A stretch of 64,000 bases of DNA. Source: Phoebastria nigripes (taxonomy: Eukaryota > Chordata > Aves > Procellariiformes > Diomedeidae). The DNA is taken from the NCBI GenBank assembly GCA_035582835.1, contig JAYKAV010000955.1, forward strand, positions 1,239,311-1,303,310, written 5' to 3'. The translations under genes were made by a program, and so were the position numbers. The notes below the pieces were generated by a model. That model had not been told where the DNA came from and did no database searches. It saw only the letters and a program-made list of their open reading frames with translations. Below, one piece after another: positions 38,601-53,600 of this stretch (positions are counted from its first letter, which is position 1; each line of letters opens with the position of its first letter).

Positions 38601-41600
38601 AGGACCTTGTCACAGCATCTTCAGTCCTGGCCACATTTTCTTTACCCTGATGTTTACCTCACCGTTCTGCTCCCTTGCCCTATGACTGGTTCATAATTCA
38701 GTTTCCTTTAATTAAGGAAGTGAAGGCAAAATATGCTCTGAATTCTGATCTGTATTATCATTATTCTGTTCTAAAATTAATCAGCAAATAAAAGGAGATT
38801 GGCATAGTACCATTCCCATATTCAAAACCACCCTGGTCGTAACAGCAGTAGCTGCAGCCCTACAATACCAAACACGTGATGTCACTTTGCAGGCAAGGAG
38901 GACTGGCAGAGTATTGAAGTTTCCCTTGCTGTCCACTTTGTCTTACAAGAAATTGCTTTACCTCCTTTTGCATCTTCTGAGACAATACACAGTACTCTTC
39001 AGTTTCCAATTAAGTGAAGGGCTGAAGACCTGTACAGCTGCATAAGCTTATTTTCACAGTGTCTGAGATGAACACCATATATTTACATTTGCAGCATGAC
39101 GGTATGTGTCAACAGAACATTTTGGTTAACTCTTCATCATTCTTATTGTTTCTTGCAGGTTTTGAGGTGTTGCTGTTACTGGTAAAATGTGAATGTAAGT
39201 AGGCCACAACAAACCTTTGCAGCAACTTTTGAAATATCTTTTTTCCTTGCTGCTCAAGTTGGCTATTTTCTGGATTCTGTAAATACAGGACTCAAACTCT
39301 GGCTTAATGCATATCTACTGATCCTCAGCTACATTTGGGTTTCCTGACATCAAAGTTGTTTATTCAGGAACTTAAAAACTCTCTCAATTGTAAACAGTAT
39401 GAAGCAGCAACATGGCTCTTCCAACATGTTTATACAGCACATAGCATAGCAGGGTCCAAACTGTAATCACAGACTTGATATTATTGTAATATAAATACTG
39501 TTTTAATGTCTAGAATCATCAAACAAAGTTAGAAATGAAATTTTTTCTCAATATCTGAGCAGCAGTAGTTAAACTGAGCTAATTCTCATACCTCTAGGAC
39601 TACGCAAGTGGCGTATGCTAGAGCAGAATACGTTCTTGTGTCTGTAATACTTGGGTCTTCCCTTTGCTAGAACTCTGCTACTGAGAATCATTCATGTACA
39701 AAAGGTAAAAGAGAAAGAGAGAAAGAAAGAACAGAAAAGGGCATTTCCTGACAACCCACTTTCCCAGCATTACCCAGATAAGCATACCTGTAGCTGCTTC
39801 ATCTGATGCAGCTGCAGCCGCAGATCCGACACGTTGCGTTTCATACCATGCAGGCTGACTTGCATTGATGGGGCTCCAGCAGGGTGATGGATAACAGCTG
39901 ACTCCACAGTCGCCAACGCGTTCTTCCCCCCAGATATGTTAGCAGCACCTGCAATAAGCAGCAGCACAGGCTGAGCTCACCAGCAGAGAAGGTGCAAACA
40001 TGATCCTTCCTCTGCCCACTGAATCCACGTGTATTTCACGCAGATGGACAAGAAAAGAAAATTACAGCTGCCAATGCTCAGTATTAACAGGGGATTGGCA
40101 AGTGAGGGAAGACTGTACAATATCAGAGTGTATCTGTGCTGGAACCTCAACCATATCAGAGCACTGCATTACCACAAGACTGCTTCCTACCACATGTGGC
40201 GGAGATGGGATAATAAGATATAACTGAAGATTACACAAAACAGAAGCAGATCAAATTGGTGCTGAAAGTAGCTTTGGGATTGTCCTCCCAGGAGCTAACT
40301 GAGACCAAGTCGATGCAAATTCACAGGACTCCTGAACTGCATATTTGTTGCTTTATTATCACTGGAGAGAAATTCAGTCAAACTGCCAAGTGTGGGGAAG
40401 AGGTTTCTGTAGAGAATCTTGGTTTGCTGCTTAAAGTACAATTGCATTATTTCTATCAGGTGTCTCCAACAGCTACTGTATAAAACCAGGAGAAAAGAAA
40501 CGAAACAATGGTGTGGCAGAGAACTGTTCTCCAGCCATGTTGCAATGACCCACTCCCCTTTAGTCTGTCATTTATTCAGGACTGTGTTTACAAGGGAATA
40601 CAGCGTAACACAAGGAAGTGAGCTGAGCCACACTCTGAGAATAACTGTCAGTGTCCTCACAAGACTTTCTTCGTTAAATAATGCTCTTCCTCTACACAGC
40701 ATCAATGTCAAGTTTGTTCTTTTCAGTGTCAAGTAGCTGGGAAGAAACTTTATTTACAGGGTACAAGCAAATTCTAGTTCATCAGCTAATAGTCATGTTA
40801 CAGCTTCTTCTAGCAATTTGCAGTTACACACATATTCTTCAAATTTTCTTTCTAATGTGTCCCTTCCCCTCCCCACCGCCAACAGGCAAAATGACAGACT
40901 GTCAGTAGGACACACTTCATTTTCTAAAAGTCCAGCACTATGTAGCCCTGCNTACTCTTCTGATCACAGTGCCAGATCCACCTTGTACCTCAGGCTCAGA
41001 TGGCTCAGATGGCTGCCACTCCCTGAACTATTGCATTATCAGCCCCTCAACTACAAGAAAGACATTGAGGTGCTGGAGCATGACCAAAGAAGAGCAACAA
41101 AGCTGGTGAAGGGTCTAGAGAACAAGTCTTACAAGGAATGGCTGAGGGAACTGGGTTTGTTTAGCCTGGAGAAAAGGAGGCTGAGGGGAGACCTTATTGC
41201 TCTCTACGACTACCTGAAAGGAGGTTGTAGCGAGGTGGGGGTTGGTCTCTTCTCCCAAGTAACAAGTGATAGGACGAGAGGAAATGGCCTCAAATTGCAC
41301 CAGGGGAGGTTTAGATTGGATATTAGGAAAAATTTCTTCACCAAAAGGGTTATCCAGCATTAGAACAGGCTGCCCAGGGAAGTGGTTGAGTCACCATCCC
41401 TGGAGGTACTTAAAAGACGCGTAGACGTGGTGCTTAGGGACATGGTTTAGTGGTGGACTTGGCAGTGTTGGGTTTACAGTTGGACTCAATGATCTTAAAG
41501 GTCTTTTCCAACCTAAATGATTCTATGATTATATTCTATGATTATGTCATTCCCCACTTCATTTTCTTCCTTCTCTATGAGTAAAACAAAAAATCTGAGG

Positions 41601-44600
41601 AAACAGAAAATAACTCATCAATGGATCTGCACAGGGATTTTGGTCATCATTTGTTCCCACAAGCACACATTCTATCAAGTTCAATGAAATCCAATAGAAA
41701 CTAGTGTTGCGAGCTTTTCTTTGCCTGTTGAAGGCAAATTTTCAGTGCACCAAAGGGCATGACACATTTTTCTGGCTGGAATGAGTATGAACCCAAGAGC
41801 GGTTAAGTTTTATCCCAGCCCTATCATCCCTAGTAGTCTTTTCAACCAGTAAAGTCTCCAAATGTGCCCGAGTGAGTAAAGCTCAGCATAACAACACATT
41901 GTTATTCCTTTGCCAACAGGTGTGGATACCTCAGACGTAGCCTTTGCAAAATTCATCTGGGGGAAGCATTTTTAAAGGATGGAAATTATGCCAGACTATT
42001 TTTACTTAAAAATAGGCTAAAAGGTTTCTGAAGAATCATGTTTCTTGCTTTATCTACATTTGCAATTCCTGTCAGTAAAAGCACAGGCCCCTCTGGCTGC
42101 ACCCGTCCTATGTATGGTGTGCCATGCCATAGGCTTCCGGAGACATGCTCAAACAAAAAGCTGTTCTAGCCCGGTGCTGGCTGTTGTAATGCTATACCTT
42201 ACCCAAATGTGCTCCAGCTAGATCTGCTCGGTGCTTCAACAACGGCACTTTTCATTTCACTGCTGAGCAAGCTGCTGCACATTTTTGCTATACTCCAGTA
42301 TGATTCAATGCTCTCTTTCAAAGAGCTGCTTAACAGAAAGCAACACTCAAGAAATAAACAGTCCTTGTTCACTGCCATTCTGTGCCCACTCCATGCTTCA
42401 GTCTAATATATGCTAATACTTATCTGTCTACATGTACACTGCAGTTTTTCCTACAGTCAAGCATCTATTTCCCTCCCACATGCACTATTTTCTGCATTTT
42501 TTTTAAGAAAAGGGTATTTAGTTCATAAACCATACAGACAGAAACCACCAGAGAGTCTGAAAAATGTGGATAAGCCTCCAAGAGTTCTGATCCCTAGCCA
42601 CAAATCTGGACTATTTTTGAAAGCACATCTACCTTTCTGCTATTCTTTGCCTCAAGCAAAAGCTCCAAAACCTCAGCCCCCGACCCTGTAATGATGCAGC
42701 CAAGGCATGAATCAGTCCCCGCCAGTCTCTCCCCCCATGCTGGATCCCAGTCAATTCACATATTTTCTCAGGAAGGGGTGCCTGCTTTCCTTTTAGAGTA
42801 GATGGACTGTGATCCGCTTCTGTAAACAATAAATGTCTCCGACTCGCTACAAAGCAGCTCTCCTCCTCCTCTGCTGCCTCAGCCACCTCTTCTCACCATT
42901 AGGTACTCTCAGCTGCCACGGTGTCCCCGCTGCAGAGTGTGCTCAGAGCCTGTGAAGCAGGACGTGGGACTCCCGAGGGTGTGAAACACAACCACAGACA
43001 CCGAGCATGGGAGCGCAGTAAGGATCAGCAGCTGATTTCTGAGAGATACGTATTTTCATCAAAAAGGAATAAAAGGGCAGTTGAATGAGGGGCTGCTTCA
43101 TCTAGGGAGTATAGCTCGCTTTTGGAAATAGTCCCAGGCTGTAGCTTTGCAATTAGATGTGCAGCCAGATGGATTGAAGGGAAAGAAACAGCACTGGCTC
43201 TCAGATTTTTAAATAAACCCTTGCTGGAGCTAGGTAAGGGGGCCTGAATGCAAAAACCCTCCATAATTCCCTAATACTCTGGACAAAAAACAAATGTTAA
43301 CTTTTTTTACAAAGGCTAATGAACTAAGCTGCCATTTTTAAAGTACAAAGAAAACTGACGTGCAGAAAGGGGAAAGGTTTGCTATTTGCCCAGGCTCAGG
43401 AAGGTAAGGAACACAACTTCCACTCCCTGACACTTGACCTTTGCGATGGTTGCAAAGACACCGCTCTCCTCCTATTTTCCAGATTTTATTTTTCTTTCTA
43501 AAATGCTAAGATTTTGGTTTGAAGCAGGCTAGAAAAAAAGGCCATCAGACGACACCCAGCAATGTTTCTTCACAAATTACTCATCTCCTTATTAAAGAGC
43601 CACAACATTTTCAAGCATCATTTGGGGACACGTGACAGTTACTTAGTTCTCTTTCCATCCAGTTAGAATCCACTAAACAAATAGGCAAATGCAATGTTAA
43701 GGTTGCAATTCCATCATTAACAAGCTGTTACGGCCAGGCACTAAAGCACCCTTAAAAGAATAAAATATTCTATATATATTAGTGTGCAACTTCACCTCAT
43801 TGATCCAGAATGAATTCAGGATCACGTTTTACCTGCAAACGCTGACAGAGTTCAAAGACTGGTGTGATCTATCTTTGAATCTGAGATAAGCAAGCAGATA
43901 CAGACAACGTTTTTAATTCATAGATTATCACAGCAAGAGTCATGCATGTGAAAAAGGCACACAGATATGCACAGATGACAAGACAGTTCACAAAGAGTGA
44001 CGAATCAAATCCAAGCCCTACATGTGTAATACTTCTCCCTGCTGCCATCTCCCTCTCTTGGTTTGCACTGGTGGTGTTAGTGCAGTAGGACGTACTCCTT
44101 GATCCCTTTTCAGGAAATACTGAAATGTCCTTCTTCGTCTTCCAACAAGGCAGCAACTAGCAAACAACTATTGCTTTTTTTGGTAATCCATGATACAACT
44201 GATCTCAATTTAATCAATGAATCCAGGATTTAATCTATCAATCTCACCACTTGGTGAACAAAAATACGACAGAAAAGAGAGTAGGTGAGCATTTCTCAGC
44301 ATATTTGCTAGTAATCTCAAGGAGACTTTTCCTAGTATGGTTTGTTTTTAGAGTCACATGCTGTTCCTAAGTGAAGAGTCCCTTGATGCCATTCACTTTT
44401 GATGAACTGAAGAAGGTTATAAGGATTCAGTCATGGGATTCCTTCTAAGATTAGTAGAAGAGACATAGCCAGTCTGTGGAAGGTTACTGCTCTTTGAACC
44501 CACCCCCCATGAAAGAACTGAGCCTACAGCAATAAAACATAAGAAATGCAGACAAGCATGATTGTTACAGGCTCATTTATGCCAGTGAAAAAGCACTTTT

Positions 44601-47600
44601 ATTTAGGCTCTTTAATATTTGAGGCTAAAGAATCCAGTACAGACTGGCAAAGCAAAAACATGTTAAATACAACAATTTGGTTTATATGAAATACCAAACA
44701 GAGTATTCACAATCTAGCGATACAGAGTTATCTAGGATTTAGAAAATTTGGTTTCTTTCCCTTCCCAAGCGAGCTAGTTCTCTATTTTTTGCACAGGATA
44801 GGAAAGTCTCCTATCATTGGAACACATACTATAAAATACAATGTTGGTTCAACATTGATTAGCCAATTTTATCCTGCACAGATGTTTTATTGTTCAGGAT
44901 GGGAAGCAACTCACGTTTCTGCTTACCAGTGCTCTAGAAAGGACTGCTCAGTGAACATTTTATACCACTTTTTCTTTCAAATAGACTTTGAAATTGCTAA
45001 AACTGGTATCTTGGTGCACAGTTGTCAAGTGGAATTGTATACTAAGAGAATCGACCGTCTAAATGGCTATACTTAATAAGGATTGGGGTGAATTGAAGAA
45101 CAAAACAGCGGTCAGCAAAAGTGTTTCTAGATGATGCTGCTGGCACATTTAAACCCAAGCATAATTACAAAAAGGAGAAACATTCTGTAGCATATTCTGC
45201 CAGATTGCCTAATTTTCAAGTGAGCAGGGACTGCATTGACTTATTAGACCCTGTCACGCCCAATTTCAAAAGCAGGTGCAAAAGCAAAATATTCTATTAT
45301 ACAGGATTATTCTATTATACAGCAGTCTTCAATAATAGCTGATGTGGGTTACAATACTGTAGTATATTGGGGTCAGCATCACACTGTGTTTCCCTTACCT
45401 GCTACAGTTTAATTTTGTGGCTGAGTCATGCTGGAAGGACAGGATTTAGGGATGCAGATGCTGGAGTTACAACTATACTTTATAGCACTGATGGGGATCC
45501 TTGCAGATGGCTGGCTGCATGGCTGGTCCCACTGCCCTAACCCCGTCTCTCAAGTGATCAGAAAAGCATCTATTGCACAACCTGAATGCTGGTATCCTTA
45601 CTCACATGCTGGATACAGGCATGGCTGTGTGACAAAGTCAATGTCTCTGTCAGTACGTGACAGATGCAGATCTGGTCTTTTGACAGTAAATTACACGCCC
45701 CGCCCCCCCCCATGCTTGGACATGCAGCTGTTATATGTAATTTTGCCATTTCAGGGACATGCGTTCAGTCATACGACAAGGTAGTGAGGAGTCTTTGGGA
45801 ACAACAGTGGCAGGAAACGGCTGCTGGTCAGACGAACCATGCTGTTCTGGTGGGCTGGGCATGAATTCCACACCAAGGAATCCCCACCTTTGCTTTGTGT
45901 ACATCCTTTTTCCCAGTGAATATTATTTCATTTCTCATTTCATTGACAGCACATTCACACATGCACACACGAATCACTGAATAATTTAGGTTGAAAGGGA
46001 CCTCTGGAGGTCATCTGGTCCAAACTCCCACTCAAAGCAGGGCCCACTTAGATCAGGATCTCCAACACAGTGCCCCCCACAAAGTACTTATCTGAATCAG
46101 TCCAAACACAGGGAGAGCAGAAAGGCTGAACAGCAACACAATACAAAGAGGAAAACAAGGCAACGTGTGTGCAGATTTTGATGGTTTCATAGGTACTTTG
46201 TATGAGACAAGGCCTATGCAAGTGGGAAATACCATAAATTCTCAGTGTATAATGACACTGAAATAAGGAAAAGTCTAAGAGCATTTTGCAGCTGTTTTGA
46301 AAAATGATGGACTTTTCAGTAAGTTGTCTGAAACTGATAAATTACAACTTATTTCTTCACAGCCTGAAGTATCGCTCTCCCCCTCCAGGGGCCAACGGGA
46401 AGGGAAGAGTTGGAAGGGGACCAGAGAGTGGCTTGGGAGCAAAGCTCCAGTACCAGGACTTTAGCTCGCTCACTCTTGCATATGCTTGATAGTTTCCAGG
46501 TGTGGTTTAATTTCTGTCGGTTAGGAGGACATACTGCAATTCCAGATAAACAGGAATCCTGAACGTGAACTAACAGCTCCAACAGAAAGGCTAGTTAAGA
46601 GCATAATAGATTTGCTAACAAATGTGTGTGGTTTACTACCTGCCAGAGCACAGACCTCTCTGTGGGAACAGCATTACCAGGAAGGAGGGAACTGCCTTTA
46701 TTTGCATTCAGTGCATGACAAAGGGTGAAGAGGAGGCATATAAACACACGCACACCCTGCAGACATCTCCAGCAGCAGCCCATACACAAAGAGCTCCAAT
46801 CACATGGAGATCTTCTTTCACAACAGCCTTAACTCCATCTTTTAAACACTTAACAGCTCTCCAAGTGGGAAGCTAAAATAAGACCAGCTCTTATTGGCTT
46901 CATAATTGATGCTTGCTCAGAACAGTTTAGGTGCGTGCTAATAATTAGTAACAGATCAATACGGCTTAATTAGGGAAAGTGCTATCTTGCTGACTGCTAA
47001 ATTCCTTAGTGTCATTACATCCATAGCATCCCACTGACAGAAGAACCTTAGAGACAAGTTCAGGTGACCAGAACAGGAATTAAATATTTAGCCTTCTACA
47101 GCAATCTGGATACATCTGGGGTTAATGACAGATGTATACTATAGATGGGATGAATCACTGGAAAATTCACCATATGCAGAGACTCTGTATCTCATTTAAA
47201 CCATTCAGCACAGGTGTTAAATTCATTCCAAAGACCACCTCAACCTGTCAGAAATTCCTCTCTTAACAAAGATGTGATCGACTCCCATATCCTGAACTTA
47301 CTTAAACTTCAGTTCTGACAGTACAGCTATGGGAATTTAAGTAAATTTGACATTTCCATAAGCTGGGATGGTAGTAACATTAGTGCTATTCATATACCTG
47401 AATAATTTGTAAAATAAAAGTGAATTATCTTACCTGTAGTGTCAATGCTGCTCTTGCTGGACACAATTTTCAACATCATCTTCTCACTAAGTAATAAAAA
47501 GAAAAATCATAATTTTAACTTACCAACAACAAAACTGTAGTGAAGTTTATAATCAGCAAATTAAATGGCTTTGTCTAGCATATATATTTTTAATTTAAAT

Positions 47601-50600
47601 CACCAGTAGCTTGTCAGTTGTTTTTTTTTAAATCAGCTTTTAATACAAATTAAGCAAGGAATGGAGTATAAGCAGTAGAAAGCACAGAGATGTAGCTACA
47701 TTAATTCTTTTTAACACAAAGAAGAGTAATGCAGTTAATCTCCATCTATCATTTGGCATATTCTTCCTCTCTGCCTAGCATTCTCATGGGGATGATAAAG
47801 ATATTTTAAAATGATTGAGCATTCAGGGTTTTTTTATTATTACATTCAAGTATTATTTTTGTTGATTGATTACTAAAATCATTACAGAGAAACAGATTTA
47901 ATGAATTCTTTTTTTACCTAGAAGCATCTTTGCTATTACTTGTATTTGGCCCTTTAAAAAGCGCAGACTGAACAAGACCAGTTAAACTGGCAATCTGTTT
48001 CTCCATGGCTTGTATCCTCTCTCTGTAAGACAAGAGAACCGTTTGTTAAAGCCAGATATATTTGCTTTCAGACTTGTTTTTCTAGGTGAATGATTACCAC
48101 AGGATTGGAAAGACACTACAGAGTTTGTGCAAAGGCCCATGGGTACCAGTTTACATACACCTTGTTGCAGCAGCTTACTGCATCTTGGTTTGGACAGCTT
48201 TTGCATGGTAACAGACAATAAAAAGACATCTGCTTCGTTAAAAAAGAACAAAACAACCAACCACCCAGATAATAAACTTCTAATGATCTCACGAGACAGG
48301 CACCTAAAACAATCAGTTAATGCCTCTTGGAACTAGTGAAAATAATTTTTTTCAGCATTACATATATTTTCTCTTTTACCTACACCGGGCCAGTAGTTTT
48401 GCCTGTATATAAGGTTTCAGGATTAAAGACTTTACACCACTTCTTATTACTATTTTCACTTTCCCCAAACCCAGGATTTTTGTCTGTGAAGCATTTAATC
48501 TGCCCAAGCTGACTACTTCCCAGCCCAAATCCTTTGCACCTGACATCGCAACTGTCTGCTCTGGAAAGGACAGCAATGTGACAGACCAGGCACAGGACAC
48601 CAAATGCAAACTGTACAGCAACATTATCATAAAACAGATTTGCTTTCATGTGCATATCCTGAGAAATTCCTAAAAAGCAGAAGAAAAGAGATGAAGAAGA
48701 ACCGTAATAGGTATGGTCAGTGTTTTCCATAGGTACCAAAGGCCACTAAACAACAACGACTTTTGAATAGGAAGGCTAACATTTGTGTGTTTATGTTTAC
48801 ATAAATGCATATATTAGTCAGGTACCAGGTGACTTCCTTAGTGGGCTCCAAAACAGCGTTTTGCTCACACAGGTGCCTACTTTCACATGCCAGTATGTCA
48901 ATGACACACCACAACATAGACACACATCAGTATGGGACCCCAGACAGGACCTTCTGAAAATGCGTCCCTATATGCCAGCAGTTAAGTGACTGGGGAGACA
49001 TACAAAAGCAAATGCTAACAGCGGGCTGTGATTTTGGAAGATGACTGGGAACAAAACTTCTCAAAAAGCAAGTGACTAAGACCAGCAGTGATTACTGATG
49101 AAAGAAGATGGGACAGACACACGCAGCCCCAGACTCAGCCTGCTGCAGGGGCCATCCATCACCGCTGCAGCATCCTGGGCACATGGGAGCAGCTGAGCTC
49201 CAGCCATCCCCAGCTCCAGTTGCCGTTTGGTGGCCAAAGCAATAATGCCAATCGGTAAGGGCCATATAAACTCAAATGTAGGTACCAATAACAGGCAAAA
49301 GCAAGCTGACATGATACAAAGCGAGTAACCAGCCCAGCTTGTAGCCAGCCAGATTATCCAGGCTAATTATTTCATTCACACTCAGGGAATGAAACAGAGG
49401 TTTGCTGGGATAGCACGCAGATACCGTAGCCAGGAGAGACTGCAAGACACCCAGACATTGAGAAAACAGGGCAGCAGAACAAGTAATGAGATGCTAACAG
49501 ACACAAGGAGGGAAGAAGAGAATGCTCAGTCAGTCCCCAGCCGGCAGACGTGTTCTTACTGCGATTTAATACAGCGTGCGCATCTTATTTTTCTGTCTTC
49601 ATGTTGAAAGGTATTTTGAACGGTGATGAGAAGACTAGTGAATCTGACCTAATTCATTTCAAACCAAGAAATATGTTACAGAATTTCCGCCATTATAAGT
49701 TTTAAAATAAGAAACTGGTTCAGGCTACAGTAACCTTTGGAACAAAAACAAGTACTAAAAGCCTGGGATAAATATATTCTAACAAACTTTAATGCAGCAT
49801 TTTTGACACTTAATAATGAAAACATTTTTTTTCCCAGATAATCATCACAAAGCCTTCCTGGAACTGAACTCAATTGGAAGTCTATCATCTGTTTTACCAA
49901 TTCATAAATATGATGTTTTTTCCATCCCACATACGATAATCTGGAAACAATTTTCTGCTTCAAAAGAGATTATGGCAACACAAAGCTGATCTTGTCCTTT
50001 GCCGTGAAATCTAGGAAAATATGTTGTTAAGAGGGAGAGGGATGTTCCAGAGATAGGAGATGATGAAAAACGAATGAAATACTGGAATCAATTGCACAGA
50101 GCACATTATTTTTCATATGGTAAAAGCATTAAGAATGTGAAGAATCTACATGTGCTCTGGAGTTACTCCGTTAAAGACAAGGCAGGATTTTTCCTGTAAT
50201 CGTTTCACTGTAATACCCAGACTCATTATGGCCATCAGCACTAAACATTTCAAAAACAGGTGTCTGAAAAGAGGCGCCTTTTAGGCATTAAATAAAACGA
50301 CCTGATTTTTGGAGACCTGGCGGTCTGACTGAAGGCGGTGGGAGGCAGTGTGCTGCAGCGTGGGCAGGGAGGGACGTGGCCGGCCCGGCAGCAGGGCCGT
50401 GCCCTGGGCTGACATGGCTGGAGGGCCGATGGCCCAATCCTGCCACCCGCTGCATGGCCCCAGAGGAGCAGGGATGGGCTCTGCAGCCACCCCCTTCCCT
50501 GCTGGCTTCCCTGTGAAGGGCTGGAGCAACCTCGGCTCCGGAGGGAGAAAATGAATGCTTTCTTCAGCCTCTGCCAGGCCGGAGTCTATCAAGGATGCCG

Positions 50601-53600
50601 GCACTGTCATGACAGTTGTACATTTTTGGTTCTCAACATTATATTCTCTACCTCTCGCTGTGCTCCCTGCTGTGGAGAGGGAAGGTGGGAGGAACAGCCT
50701 GCCCCACCATCCCTTCCTGCGTTGGGCAGGCTGGGGTCCCACGGATAGGGCAGGCCAGGGCCCCACGGATAGGGCAGGCCAGGGCCCCCGCGGACAGGGC
50801 AGGCCAGGACATGGAGCACTAGGAGAGAGGGTCAGGCAGAACAAAACGCAGTGGTGCCTCTTTGCCAGCGGTGGTAGCATGAGAAGGCCGAACCCCGTCT
50901 CTGTTCCCAGATTAATTTCCCAGATAAATCTGCATCTCCCCACCACCCAGGAAGAGCAGGGAGGGTCCCTTCTACAGCAGTTGGGAAAGAAACGGCTATT
51001 TTATCAGCCTGAGCACAGAAGGGCATTGTTTCGCATTGTTTTCCTGTGAATGCCCGGAGAGTCAGAGGTGGTAGCACAGTGGGGGAGGAAAGGAGGGAGC
51101 AAGGTCAGAAGCAACTCCCAGCTCTAACAACAGGCCTCTCGGTCAGACTTGGCTTTGGCTTGTCACAGACCTGGGCGAGCAAAGCAGCCTCGAGCCGCTT
51201 GCCAGCCCCGTTCTCCCGGCAGCCTGATCCACAGCCCCAGCCCCGGGTACGTCCAGGCACTCGGGCCCTGCCGCAGCATCTTGCTCCCCAGATTCAGCAG
51301 AGCCCTTGCTTCTCCAGGGTCTGTGCACTGAGACATCAGATTTCATCACCAGATTTCTTCCTTACAGCTTCACAGAGTTTTCATGTCATTCCCGCTACTG
51401 CAACTAACTGGAACTAATCCCAAGCAGGGTACAGCGTATTGCTGAATTGGTACCCACTTCTCACTGTGATGCTATTTACGCGTGACTTGCATGTTCCTTC
51501 CCTTTCCTGGGGACATCTTTAATATTCACATCACTGAGAAGATACTTCGTACAGACACAAACTAGAACTGGGCTGTGTAATTGTTCATTCATGTTCCTGT
51601 CCGACCCTAGGCTGTGCAGCGCATCATCCCTAACAGATGTACTCAAATACTAAGTCTGACACCATGAACTAATTGGCACACTATCCTGGAGAAAGATTTT
51701 CAGTGTCTTCATATTTTATAGTTAAACCCCGAGTGAAGTCTGTATAGTAATCAAAAAGAGGGTCAGAGACAGGGAAAAATAAATTTCTTTCTATATTACC
51801 CTATGAGAGAAACATTTCATTAGAAATTTTTTTCTCTCATTGGGAAAAAAAAGGAAACAGGAGTAGGTTGTCTTCCCCAATAGCTTCCCTAGAACCAAGT
51901 GAAAGTGGAACAGTCAGACTTTACCCCAAAGTTCCCCCAAACAGCAGAGTGGATATCCTGGAAGGGTGTGAAGCAAAGAGCAGCAGAACTCTTCTGTACT
52001 CTGCTCTCCTCCCAAGGGAAAGATACACACAGGTGAATATTTCAATCTTCTAAGAATAAGATTAAACTCAAGCTTTCTACAGCTTGAAGCTAAAGGGGAA
52101 AGGGAAGCTCTGAAGCACTGCCAGCTGTGATGATACTATTTGACAACTCTCATCCAAGAGCCTGCATCTCATCTTCCTACAAACAGTTCCTCCAACAGAA
52201 GGAAGCCAAAGTACAGTTTACCTTTCCTCCATCCTCTGTTGGTCACCTGCATTCATCTTTTTCTGCCTGGTTATTCAACATCTTTCAGAAAGGAAGATGC
52301 ACTTTTGGCCCTGTGGAAAGTGTCTGAGAGGGTATATCTGCAAAGTCCACCTTTCTTATACATTTCTCAGTGCACTGCTGATGGAGTCTCCTGCTGTCCA
52401 TGGCTTTACAGAGTATGATCATTTTTTCCTAATGCACAGAGAGTCCCTCCATACTTTAACGTATCAAACAATAAAGTGTTTTTGTGATGGGAACAATATC
52501 CAATAACCTACATATGGCCGTTACACTTTGGTCTCTAACTGCAAGCCACGAGCGGTGAACGTGATCACGTATTTTGCTCAGTGAACTACCTTCTACCATC
52601 ATCTTTTCTCACTAACATGTGGCATAAAAAGAAGANGATGAAGTTGTATTCAGGCAAAAGAAAACCACAGTACACTCCTGAAATGTTTTTGGAGGAAAAA
52701 GGTTGTATAGAGCTATCTTGCTATTTTAAAGACTGTATTTTAGTGAGTAGCAGCATTTATTACATACATATTCAGCACTATCAAATAACTTAGAATTTTG
52801 CAACACAACTTGTGTTTTAAATGCAAAGAATGTAAGTTAAATGGCATTTAATTTAATGCACTTTTGGGTAAATAGCTTCTTTTCCAATTTATCAACATTT
52901 AAACATTTGCTTTGCCTGTAGTAACTTCCAGAACTGTCCACCATAAGCTACATAAATGGGCCATCCAAAAATATGATAGCAAATCACTGTTTAAACAATT
53001 CATGCTCACTCACTAAAATTCCCCTCGAAGATGAACTGCTGCAACCTGTTATAACTTCTAATATTTTTGTGCGTATGAATACTAATATATTTTATTTTTT
53101 TACATATCCATGAACTTGTTTCTTCTCGCTGTTGTAGAAGAGCTTTATATGGAACTCTTCTGGTAAATGAATCACTGTGCGAATTTATTCAGTGCTTTAT
53201 ACCACNAAGTAGCTACCTTGAAAATACCTGAGGTAAAACAGATACAAGAAAGAATTACGTGAAGCAATTAAATCCCCCTCAACTCTGGCTTAAATAACAG
53301 GCTTGACAAGACTGGCTTCCACAATGCAAAACTAAAATGAGAAACTCCAAAAGAAGAGATCGGAAATACTGGTTTTCATCTTTTGTAGACCCAAATCTGC
53401 TGCAGTTAACATTCCAAAGGTAATGGACTCATTTTCTTCAACAAAACCAGGATACAGTCAACGAGAGGTCTGATCTCCTGTAAGTACACAGCATATTCTG
53501 ATAAAGTACATATATATCCCACTTCAGCCCCGGACTGGAAAAATTGAAGGAGAATTAACAGAGGAAGAGAGATTCAATTAAACTTCTGGCATTGTCGCTC

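Larger units (their letters stand above)
39949..47433 (-). other. KIAA1217: KIAA1217 intron between exons 3 and 4
   Basis: 7.5 kb. Holds a sense CR1 tail (41042-41544), a MIR/L2-like fragment (about 43345-43440) and an antisense CR1 tail (45971-46075). N at 40952. The rest is unrecognised. Confidence 0.85.
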
